A stretch of DNA of 64,000 nucleotides from Sporomusa ovata DSM 2662 (GTDB taxonomy: Bacteria > Bacillota > Negativicutes > Sporomusales > Sporomusaceae). This document shows positions 54,024 to 64,000 of this stretch, one piece after another (positions within the stretch are counted from its first letter, which is position 1; each line of letters starts with the position of its first letter). The stretch lies in the NCBI RefSeq assembly GCF_000445445.1, contig NZ_ASXP01000001.1, positions 542,501 to 606,500 on the forward strand. The letters run 5' to 3'. Position numbers and translations under genes: made by a program. Under the pieces are notes generated by a model, which was not told where the DNA came from, searched no databases, and saw nothing but the letters and a program-made list of their open reading frames with translations.

Positions 54024-54510
54024 AGTTACCTGGGTAGCTGAAGTTGGTATGTTGGCCGCTTTTATAACAATAACCAGCATCTTCAAGCTCCCAGGACTGA
54101 TGCCGGGAACAGAATTTCAATTATCAGCGCCATTGGCTGTAGCTATCTGTGTGGTGTTTGGGTTTAGCAAATATATTACGGCAGGTTTGCTGTCCAGTGT
54201 GGTGGGCTTACTGCTTGGTACCCAGTCACTGCTACATGTGTTTATTGCCATGGTATTTCGTGTCATTGTCGGCATGCTGGTGGGCCTATTAGGACGCTCC
54301 TGGCCTGTAATTGTGCTGGCTGGACCGATAGGTTCGGCGATTGGCAGACTGGTATTGGGTGGGATTATTGGTAAGGCGGTAATTCCACTTTTGCTGGCAG
54401 CTCTTCCAGGAATGATTTATACAGCTTTATTGGCTTATCCTTTAACAGCTTTGCTGCAACGGGTAAAAGAACAAAGGGAGAAGGTAATGCGTCATGTTGT
54501 ACAGCGTTAG
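54013..54510 (+). CDS. ECF-type membrane protein in the biotin operon
   Basis: This 165-residue protein has five or six hydrophobic helices and no soluble domain; the overall layout is that of an ECF-transporter substrate-binding (S) component. It overlaps bioB by 11 bases and bioW by 17. Possible substrates are biotin, or a precursor such as pimelate needed by the next gene. It is not a clear BioY match by eye. Confidence 0.6.
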   Translation: MQSRVTWVAEVGMLAAFITITSIFKLPGLMPGTEFQLSAPLAVAICVVFGFSKYITAGLLSSVVGLLLGTQSLLHVFIAMVFRVIVGMLVGLLGRSWPVIVLAGPIGSAIGRLVLGGIIGKAVIPLLLAALPGMIYTALLAYPLTALLQRVKEQREKVMRHVVQR

Positions 54511-55259
54511 AATGCGGGCAGCCCAAGGTGATGCGCATGAGAAGGGCGGCAAGCATATATCGGGTGCCGAGCGGCTGGTAAGGCAGGAACAACTGCCGGC
54601 TGTAGCGGCAGCTATGCTCAGGCGGGCCTTGTTTCATAGTCGGGGAACGGCTGATTTTATCAATCTTACTGTCGAAACAGTACTGAAGGAAAACATACAA
54701 GCAGTAGCTTGTCTGCCAATTGCAACTGTTGCTGTTCCTAGTATAGCTGCAGGCCGGGTGGCTGCACAGGTTGAACTGATTAAGGCCGGTGTTGCACCGG
54801 CAGCTGTGGCTGCGGGGATAAAAGCTTTAGCAGGATTAAAAGAAAGTCTGAGGGGCGCTATGTTAGTTGATGCTCAAACTGGTGTCAGACTTGATAATGG
54901 TGAACGGGGAATTCGTGTGTCCCGGATGGATATTGCTGATGAGCAGGCCTATTTATGTTGGCTGAGCCGTCAGGGGCACAGCAATATTCATATTCAGGAG
55001 GCAGTAGTGCTGGCTTCTAAGGTTATGTCGGCATCCGGGGTAGCCGCCGAGTTATGCTGGTCAGATGACCCTGAATATGTAACAGGCTATGTAGCCACAC
55101 CAACGTTGTACATCCGGTTTACGCAGTTGAAGCCTTATGGTAGTCCTATTGGCGGCCGGATTTTTTTCATAAAGGAAAATACTGACTTGGAGCAACTGGT
55201 GCATTATTTGCAATATCAGCCTGTACTTATCAATGTCCCCGCAGAGGAGGCCAGTATTG

Positions 55260-55276
<17 letters not shown>
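54494..55276 (+). CDS. bioW: 6-carboxyhexanoate--CoA ligase
   Basis: This 260-residue enzyme activates pimelate to pimeloyl-CoA. Family segments are YSVRMRAAQGDAH, HISGAERLV and the later ADEQAYLCWLSRQGHSN and GYVATPTLYIRF. The presence of BioW means the cell starts biotin synthesis from free pimelate. Confidence 0.92.
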
Positions 55277-58558
<3,282 letters not shown>

Positions 58559-58578
58559 CGTGTCCTTATTTTTTGTTC

Positions 58579-58607
58579 TTGTTTAGAAAATTCCGTCATG
58601 ATATAAT
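58579..58607 (+). promoter_or_regulatory. Promoter of the HD-GYP gene
   Basis: TTGTTT and TATAAT are separated by 17 bases, about 80 bases before the ATG at 58688. Confidence 0.65.
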
Positions 58608-58687
58608 CAGTAATATAGTCAAATGAGAGTATTATGTAACTTAACTATAGTATTTGTAGTTAGCAATGTTCAAAGGGGAAAAAGCAT

Positions 58688-59848
58688 ATGTCTGACAATT
58701 ATAGTATAGCTAGATATCTTATTGCTCAGCTTCGTCCGGGTTTGCAGCTTGGAGAAACAGTATTAGCTCCTGATGGAAAAGTGTTGCTGTATGCTGGCAC
58801 AATACTAACAGAAAGGCATATCGAAAAACTTAGTTACTATAATTGCGATGGTGTTCGCGTTAGGGAATTTCAGTCAGGTGTTGGAACGGGTTTCGCTACT
58901 AATCAACAACGGAAACATGGTAACGCTGAACCGGAAGAACTGATTGTTAGTCACGAATATTACGAAGCAGATATGGCTGCAACTGTATCCGAAGAGGAAA
59001 CGGAGTTTGCAAGTATATATGGCAATGTGGTGAAAGATTTAAAAAGATGTTTCACAATTGTTCGCCTGAAAAAGCATTTGGATTGTGAATTGCTGCATTC
59101 TATCGTCGATGCTTTACTTCCCCTTTCTGAGCGGGGGATTGGCGCTACGGCTTTGCTGCATACTGCAACTCGCTCCGAAGATTATTTATTCCATCATTCT
59201 ATTAATGTTGGTATTTTAGCAAATATTATTGGGAATTTAAGTGGGGCCTTTAAGCCAAGTCAACAAAGAAACCTAATTTTAGCCGGCATTCTGCACGATA
59301 TTGGCAAGCTGGAGATACCTGTACACGTTTTATATAAGAAGGGGAGTTTAGAGGAAGACGAACTGCATATGGTTCGCCAGCATCCAGCTATTGCCTTTAA
59401 GTTTTTCCGCCGCTTCAAAGAGATTCCGGAAAGTGTTCGTTTGGGGGTTCTCCAGCATCATGAACGCGACGATGGCTCTGGTTATCCGCTGCAAACCGCC
59501 GGCGCTAAGAATCACCCGATTGCCAAAGTACTTGGTATAGCTGATGTTTATGATGCAATGACTTCCAAAAAGGTGTATGGTGAGGAAGTATCGCCATTTG
59601 CAGCATTAGATACCATCCAGGCAGACTCTTTTGCGGGCAAATTTTCAACTAAATACTCAACACCTTTTCTTCATGAGTTGTGCCAAACACTGATTGGACG
59701 GTATGTGACATTAAATGACGGCAGTACCGGGCAGCTTGTGTTTTGGAATCGCAACGGGAAAGAAACATGCCTAATTAGGTTTCCTGATGGCCAGGTAGTT
59801 GATATTATGAATCAAAATAAACTGAAGGTCGTTAAGTTGGTTTGCTGA
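58688..59848 (+). CDS. HD-GYP domain protein, probable c-di-GMP phosphodiesterase
   Basis: This 386-residue protein has an HD-GYP domain in its second half. HHSINVGILANIIG, HDIGKLEIP and HHERDDGSGYP give the metal ligands and the GYP signature. The N-terminal third (DUF3391-like region) is poorly conserved. It probably degrades cyclic di-GMP. It has its own promoter. Confidence 0.92.
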   Translation: MSDNYSIARYLIAQLRPGLQLGETVLAPDGKVLLYAGTILTERHIEKLSYYNCDGVRVREFQSGVGTGFATNQQRKHGNAEPEELIVSHEYYEADMAATVSEEETEFASIYGNVVKDLKRCFTIVRLKKHLDCELLHSIVDALLPLSERGIGATALLHTATRSEDYLFHHSINVGILANIIGNLSGAFKPSQQRNLILAGILHDIGKLEIPVHVLYKKGSLEEDELHMVRQHPAIAFKFFRRFKEIPESVRLGVLQHHERDDGSGYPLQTAGAKNHPIAKVLGIADVYDAMTSKKVYGEEVSPFAALDTIQADSFAGKFSTKYSTPFLHELCQTLIGRYVTLNDGSTGQLVFWNRNGKETCLIRFPDGQVVDIMNQNKLKVVKLVC

Positions 59849-59888
59849 GTACGATAATAAAAGTTAAGAATTATAATATTTTGATCTA

Positions 59889-59918
59889 TTGACAAAATTT
59901 ACAATTCTGTGTTAATAT
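59889..59918 (+). promoter_or_regulatory. Promoter of the glycine-cleavage operon
   Basis: TTGACA (59889-59894) and TAATAT (59913-59918) are 18 bases apart, just before the glycine riboswitch. Confidence 0.7.
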
Positions 59919-59940
59919 TGGCACAGTTAAATATTAGGAT

Positions 59941-60112
59941 GATGGTTATGGGAGAGACCGCTTTTGGCGGCGCCGAAGGAGTAAGTGCTTTGTCAAACTC
60001 TCAGGCAGAAGGACTGTAACCGGACTATACTCTGGAGAGTACACCCCTGTTATGGGAGTGTCACCGATGGGGAAGCCCGAAAGGGGAAATCTCTCAGGTA
60101 TAATGGACAGAG
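59941..60112 (+). ncRNA. Tandem glycine riboswitch
   Basis: Two glycine aptamers lie in series. The first runs from about 59949 to 60020 (GGGAGAGACC, GGCGCCGAAGGAG, CTCTCAGGCAGAAGGAC). The second runs from about 60031 to 60110 (CTCTGGAGAG, GTGTCACCGATGGGG, ATCTCTCAGGTATAATGGAC). Glycine binding should favour expression of the cleavage genes, as in Bacillus. A terminator-like stem follows. Confidence 0.93.
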
Positions 60113-60150
60113 GCAAAGGGAGCTATTTCACTTTGCCTCTGTTTTTATTT
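60107..60150 (+). terminator. Terminator of the glycine riboswitch
   Basis: ACAGAGGCAAAG (60107-60118) pairs perfectly with CTTTGCCTCTGT (60131-60142), followed by TTTTTATTTG. It overlaps the aptamer's 3' end, as needed for switching. Confidence 0.9.
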
Positions 60151-60263
60151 GTCTAATTTTTGAAATAGAGCACGCATATTGTGTCGGTGGAGAGTTTTAT
60201 AAGAGATCAATCTATAACAAAAGTTTTTGGGTTTTGTATATATATTTGAAAGGGGAAATAAGG

Positions 60264-60653
60264 ATGAATATTCCAAAAGAACTAAAGTATTCCCAGGATC
60301 ATGAGTGGGTAAAAATTGAAGGCAACAAGGCAACTATCGGCATTACAGATTTTGCTCAGTCCCAGCTTGGTGACGTTGTGTTCGTGGAACTACCGGTTGT
60401 AGGAACCGAAGTTTCTATTGGCAGTAGTTTTTCGGTAATTGAGTCGGTAAAAGCCGTATCTGATGTTTATGCGCCGTTGTCGGGAAAGGTTATTGCGATT
60501 AACGAAATATTGGCAGATGCTCCTGAGAACGTCAATCAAGATGCCTGCGGAGCAGGATGGATTGCGACCTTGGAAATTTCTGACGAATCTCAACTGGGTG
60601 AGCTGTTAGACAGCGATGCTTACGAAAAATTGCTGGCTGAGGGAGGCCATTAA
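60264..60653 (+). CDS. gcvH: Glycine cleavage system H protein
   Basis: This 129-residue lipoyl carrier has the lipoylation lysine in VIESVKAVSDVYAPLSG and the start MNIPKELKYSQDHEW. The ATG at 60264 follows AGGGGAAATAAGG; the longer open frame includes the riboswitch and is rejected. gcvT, which usually comes first, is not in the window. Confidence 0.95.
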   Translation: MNIPKELKYSQDHEWVKIEGNKATIGITDFAQSQLGDVVFVELPVVGTEVSIGSSFSVIESVKAVSDVYAPLSGKVIAINEILADAPENVNQDACGAGWIATLEISDESQLGELLDSDAYEKLLAEGGH

Positions 60654-60654
60654 T

Positions 60655-62001
60655 ATGTCCTGGAGCTATCTTCCACACACAGAAGAAGACCGGAAAACTA
60701 TGTTGGCAGCTATCGGCGTGGAGAAATCCGGAGATCTTTTTGCCGATATTCCCGCAAAATTACACCTAAACCGCCCTTTGAACCTTCCGGAAGCTCTATC
60801 TGAACCTGAGTTAGCCAAACATCTGGCGGCATTGGCCGAAACTAATGCTAACATTCAAGAGTACACTTGTTTCCTGGGGGCAGGGGCATATGACCACTAC
60901 ATACCCAGTGTGATTGATCACATCTTGCGCCGTTCCGAATTTTACACGGCTTATACCCCCTACCAACCGGAGATATCCCAGGGATATCTCCAGGCTCTGT
61001 GGGAATATCAGGCCCTAATTGCTGAATTAACTGGCCTGGAGGTGTCTAACTCCTCGCTGTATGATGGCGGTACAGGTCTTGCTGAGGCAGCCATGCTGAC
61101 TGCCGGCGTCAATGGACGTAAAAAATTCCTGGTGGCCAAAACAGTGCATCCGCACTATCGGGCGATACTAAAAACTTATGCTTCAGACCGGGGGTATAAG
61201 TTGACAGAGATTGGTTACCGAGATGGTGTGCTCGATGCCGATGAACTACATTCTAAACTTGATAAAACTGTATCGGCAGTTATTTTTCAGAGTCCCAACT
61301 TTTTCGGATGTATTGAAGATATAAAAGCTGCTGTTGATGCGGCTCATGCCCAAGGCGCGCTCGTGATTGCTGCAGTTGATCCTATTTCGCTTGGACTGTT
61401 GGAAGCTCCGGGAAATTTTGGTGTAGACATTGTAGTGGGTGAAGGTCAAAGCCTGGGGATTCCCTTGTCTTTTGGCGGTCCTTATCTCGGTTTTTTTGCT
61501 GCTTCCGAAAAACTGATGCGAAAAATTCCTGGCCGGATTGTGGGGCAGACGGTAGACAGTGATGGCAACAGAGGCTTTGTTCTCACGCTTCAGGCAAGGG
61601 AACAGCATATTCGCCGGGAAAAAGCCACTTCCAACATTTGTTCCAATGAAGCGTTATGCGCTTTAGCGGCAGCAGTATACTTAAACACCATGGGAAAAGA
61701 GGGCTTTCAACAGGTAGCGAACCTTTCGCTTCAAAAGGCTCATTACGCTTATAAGCAGTTAACCGGTATCAAGGGTGTCGAAACCGTATTTGGTGCGCCA
61801 TTCTTCAAAGAGTTTGTCATTCGTCTGAACAAACCGGTTGCCGAAGTTAATAAAGATTTGTTTGCCAATAAAATCATCGGCGGCTTTGATTTAGGCCAAA
61901 ATTATCCAGAACTTAACGGCTGCGTACTCCTCAGTGTGACGGAAAATAGGACACGACAGGAGATCGACCGACTGACAGCTAGACTGGGGGCGATAGTATG
62001 A
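60655..62001 (+). CDS. gcvPA: Glycine dehydrogenase (decarboxylating) subunit 1
   Basis: This is the N-terminal half of the split P protein, 448 residues. Landmarks are [42 protein letters not shown] and [19 protein letters not shown]. The start follows GAGGGAGG and lies one base after gcvH. It overlaps the gcvPB start (ATGA). Confidence 0.95.
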   Translation: MSWSYLPHTEEDRKTMLAAIGVEKSGDLFADIPAKLHLNRPLNLPEALSEPELAKHLAALAETNANIQEYTCFLGAGAYDHYIPSVIDHILRRSEFYTAYTPYQPEISQGYLQALWEYQALIAELTGLEVSNSSLYDGGTGLAEAAMLTAGVNGRKKFLVAKTVHPHYRAILKTYASDRGYKLTEIGYRDGVLDADELHSKLDKTVSAVIFQSPNFFGCIEDIKAAVDAAHAQGALVIAAVDPISLGLLEAPGNFGVDIVVGEGQSLGIPLSFGGPYLGFFAASEKLMRKIPGRIVGQTVDSDGNRGFVLTLQAREQHIRREKATSNICSNEALCALAAAVYLNTMGKEGFQQVANLSLQKAHYAYKQLTGIKGVETVFGAPFFKEFVIRLNKPVAEVNKDLFANKIIGGFDLGQNYPELNGCVLLSVTENRTRQEIDRLTARLGAIV

Positions 62002-63455
62002 GCAGCAGAAAACGTACAGCACTGATATTTGAAATTAGTAAGACCGGTCGTCGTGCTATTGACCTACCTGCCAGCGATGTGCCGCAAGAAGATGTCGAAA
62101 CTATGGTTCCCGCTAAGTTTCTTAGAAAAACTGCCGCCGCATTGCCGGAAGTCAGTCAGCAGGATCTTATGCGCCATTATACAGGTTTGTCGGAGCGTAA
62201 CTTCGGCGTGGATTCAGGCTTTTATCCATTGGGTTCCTGCACCATGAAATACAACCCAAAAATCAACGAAGATGTCTGTCGGCTTCCCGGGTTTGCTGCT
62301 GTCCATCCTCTTCAGAGTGAGGAAACGGTGCAGGGCGCATTGGAACTTCTCAGTAATGTGCAAGAGTATTTGGCTGAGATTTCCGGTATGGATGCCGTCA
62401 CTACGCAACCGGCGGCTGGCGCTCACGGCGAATTAACAGGTCTTAAAGTCATCAGAGCCTATCATCGCCATCGGAGTGAACATCGTACCAAGGTGATTGT
62501 GCCTGACTCAGCTCACGGCACTAATCCTGCTTCTGCGATGGTAGCTGGGCTAGAAATAGTGGAAATTAAGTCCAATCCCGACGGTTCTGTCGATCTGGAA
62601 GCTCTGAAGGCGGCAGTTGGCCCGGATACAGCGGCCCTCATGCTGACTAATCCCAGTACCCTGGGACTGTTTGAGACAACTATCTGTGAGATTGCGCAGA
62701 TAGTTCATGCCGCAGGGGGTCTTCTCTATTATGATGGTGCCAACGCCAATGCTATCATGGGTATTACGCGTCCCGGCGACATGGGGTTTGACGTAATCCA
62801 TTTTAATCTCCATAAAACTTTCAGCACGCCGCATGGCGGCGGCGGTCCCGGGTCAGGTCCTATTGGTGTGAAGCGGGAACTGATTCCCTTTCTGCCAGTC
62901 CCAGTTATTGTCTGTGATGCCGGCAAATTCCGCTTGGAAGAAGACCGTCCGCTGTCAATTGGCAGGATGCACTCTTTCTACGGCAATTTCGGCGTGATTG
63001 TCCGGGCTTATGCTTATGTCCGGGCCATGGGGCCGGCTGGACTAAAGCAGTCCAGTGAGGATGCTGTGTTGAATGCCAACTATGTTCTCAATCAGTTAAG
63101 GCAAGACTTTCATGCTCCCTTTACGCAGTTATGTAAGCATGAGTGTATTGTGACATCTAAGAATCAGAAACCTTATGGTATCCACACCCTGGATATTGCT
63201 AAACGCCTTCTTGACTATGGGTATCATCCCCCAACAATTTATTTCCCGCTGATTGTGGAAGAGGCAATAATGATTGAGCCTACGGAGACGGAAAGTAAGG
63301 AGACTCTGGATAGATTTATTGCGGTAATGCGACGGATTGCCCAGGAGGCGAAAGAAAATGCCTCCCTAGTCACCAGTGCACCGAAAACCACAGTAGTGGG
63401 TCGTCTGGACGAAGCGGCTGCCGCCCGTAAACCAATTGTAAAATGGAAAGGATAG
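61998..63455 (+). CDS. gcvPB: Glycine dehydrogenase (decarboxylating) subunit 2
   Basis: This is the PLP-binding half of the split P protein, 485 residues. The PLP lysine is in [16 protein letters not shown]. The segments [14 protein letters not shown] and [17 protein letters not shown] are typical. With subunit 1 it decarboxylates glycine onto the lipoyl arm of GcvH. Confidence 0.96.
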   Translation: MSSRKRTALIFEISKTGRRAIDLPASDVPQEDVETMVPAKFLRKTAAALPEVSQQDLMRHYTGLSERNFGVDSGFYPLGSCTMKYNPKINEDVCRLPGFAAVHPLQSEETVQGALELLSNVQEYLAEISGMDAVTTQPAAGAHGELTGLKVIRAYHRHRSEHRTKVIVPDSAHGTNPASAMVAGLEIVEIKSNPDGSVDLEALKAAVGPDTAALMLTNPSTLGLFETTICEIAQIVHAAGGLLYYDGANANAIMGITRPGDMGFDVIHFNLHKTFSTPHGGGGPGSGPIGVKRELIPFLPVPVIVCDAGKFRLEEDRPLSIGRMHSFYGNFGVIVRAYAYVRAMGPAGLKQSSEDAVLNANYVLNQLRQDFHAPFTQLCKHECIVTSKNQKPYGIHTLDIAKRLLDYGYHPPTIYFPLIVEEAIMIEPTETESKETLDRFIAVMRRIAQEAKENASLVTSAPKTTVVGRLDEAAAARKPIVKWKG

Positions 63456-64000
63456 ACCGGCTGCCTGTTTTTAGCAGTATTTGCTTTGCCTATCCGCAAA
63501 AAACTAAACCGGTTAGTGTGACAGGCAACAATTGTGAGCTGAATTGTGCCCACTGCGGCGGTCACTATCTGAGGCATATGCAACCCCTGACGGAAGTAGT
63601 CGCCACTGATTCCAGCCCTAGCTGGCTGGTTAGCGGCGGCTGCCGGGCGGACGGTTCAGTCCCGCTGGCTGAGCATCTTGATAAACTGATTGAAGTTAAG
63701 AATGGCCGTCGGTATAACATGCATGTCGGTTTAGTCAGTGAGGCGGAAATCGATAAATTAGCAGCTGTTGCTGACTGTGTTTCCTTTGATTTTGTTGGCG
63801 ATGATACTACAATACAAGAAGTGTTTGGCAATGGACGCAAAGTGGAAGACTATGTAAAATGTTTTCGATTCTTGAGCTGCAAAGTACGGGTGATGCCACA
63901 TATCTGCGTTGGTTTAAAAGGTGGGGAGCTTTGTGGTGAGTATCAGGCGTTGGAGCTTTTACAAGAACTAGGACCGGAAGCATTAACATTTATTATCTTT
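63443..64000 (+). CDS. Radical SAM protein resembling split lipoyl synthase (partial)
   Basis: The frame opens at an ATG overlapping the end of gcvPB by 13 bases and runs to the window edge without a stop (186 codons). The SAM cluster motif C-x3-C-x2-C is at Cys31, Cys35 and Cys38 in [14 protein letters not shown]. The position next to gcvH and this CGGHY motif resemble the LipS1/LipS2 split lipoyl synthases, which would lipoylate GcvH. The rest of the gene and a second subunit should lie beyond the window. Confidence 0.7.
   Translation, partial: MERIDRLPVFSSICFAYPQKTKPVSVTGNNCELNCAHCGGHYLRHMQPLTEVVATDSSPSWLVSGGCRADGSVPLAEHLDKLIEVKNGRRYNMHVGLVSEAEIDKLAAVADCVSFDFVGDDTTIQEVFGNGRKVEDYVKCFRFLSCKVRVMPHICVGLKGGELCGEYQALELLQELGPEALTFIIF

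Overview
The window looks like a strictly anaerobic, low-to-mid GC Firmicute of the Negativicutes type, close to Sporomusa and Pelosinus. This rests on the methylaspartate glutamate-fermentation genes, a relic of acetogen-type CO dehydrogenase/acetyl-CoA synthase (CODH/ACS), tungsten-type aldehyde oxidoreductases and a glycine-riboswitch-controlled glycine cleavage operon. The genus is an inference; no search was run.

Layout. (1) 1-795: 3' end of a 23S rRNA, tRNA-Asn, a palindromic structured element carrying a broken second tRNA-Asn, and tRNA-Met. (2) 929-14259: an almost uninterrupted run for glutamate breakdown: GntR regulator, glutamate mutase (glmS, glmL, glmE), methylaspartate ammonia-lyase, a P-loop/SAD protein of unknown role, citramalate/citrate lyase (citD, citE, citF, citC), malic enzyme and a two-subunit class I hydratase, probably mesaconase. 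Together they convert glutamate via 3-methylaspartate, mesaconate and citramalate to acetate and pyruvate. (3) 14367-17155: tRNA-Pro, tRNA-Gly and tRNA-Arg. The 3' end of tRNA-Arg is repeated twice downstream and brackets two decayed integrative elements with integrase tails, a hicAB toxin-antitoxin pair and a hicB fragment. (4) 17575-21938: two membrane proteins of unknown function and a GMC oxidoreductase with its small subunit.

(5) 22252-30719: divergent IclR/M20 amidohydrolase and Liv-type ABC transporter/ATC-hydrolase-like/ureohydrolase transcription units, which look like uptake and breakdown of an ureido, amidino or cyclic-amidine amino acid. livM and the ureohydrolase carry homopolymer frameshifts. 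(6) 30720-34540: a gene graveyard with a response-regulator tail, an acsA'-'acsB deletion fusion, a LysR tail and a few small ORFs. (7) 34658-43948: a chemotaxis receptor, then two nearly identical 2.2-kb modules, each holding two tandem Mo/W-cofactor riboswitch candidates and an AOR gene. A tandem ThiF/E1-like protein and a radical SAM maturase lie between them, and a MoaD-like protein follows. (8) 44155-47720: a sigma-54 activator with a -24/-12 promoter in front of an iron alcohol dehydrogenase. (9) 47923-52797: two moeA-type genes (one fused to a binding-protein domain), small proteins and a DUF169 protein. (10) 52894-58558: biotin operon bioB, a membrane protein, bioW, bioF, bioD and bioA, behind a promoter with two BirA-like operators. 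(11) 58579-64000: an HD-GYP protein, then a tandem glycine riboswitch, gcvH, gcvPA, gcvPB and the start of a radical SAM gene resembling split lipoyl synthase.

Regions 7 to 9 form a tungsten/molybdenum theme: cofactor-sensing leaders, cofactor enzymes, cofactor synthesis and an alcohol dehydrogenase that may pair with AOR for aldehyde/alcohol interconversion.
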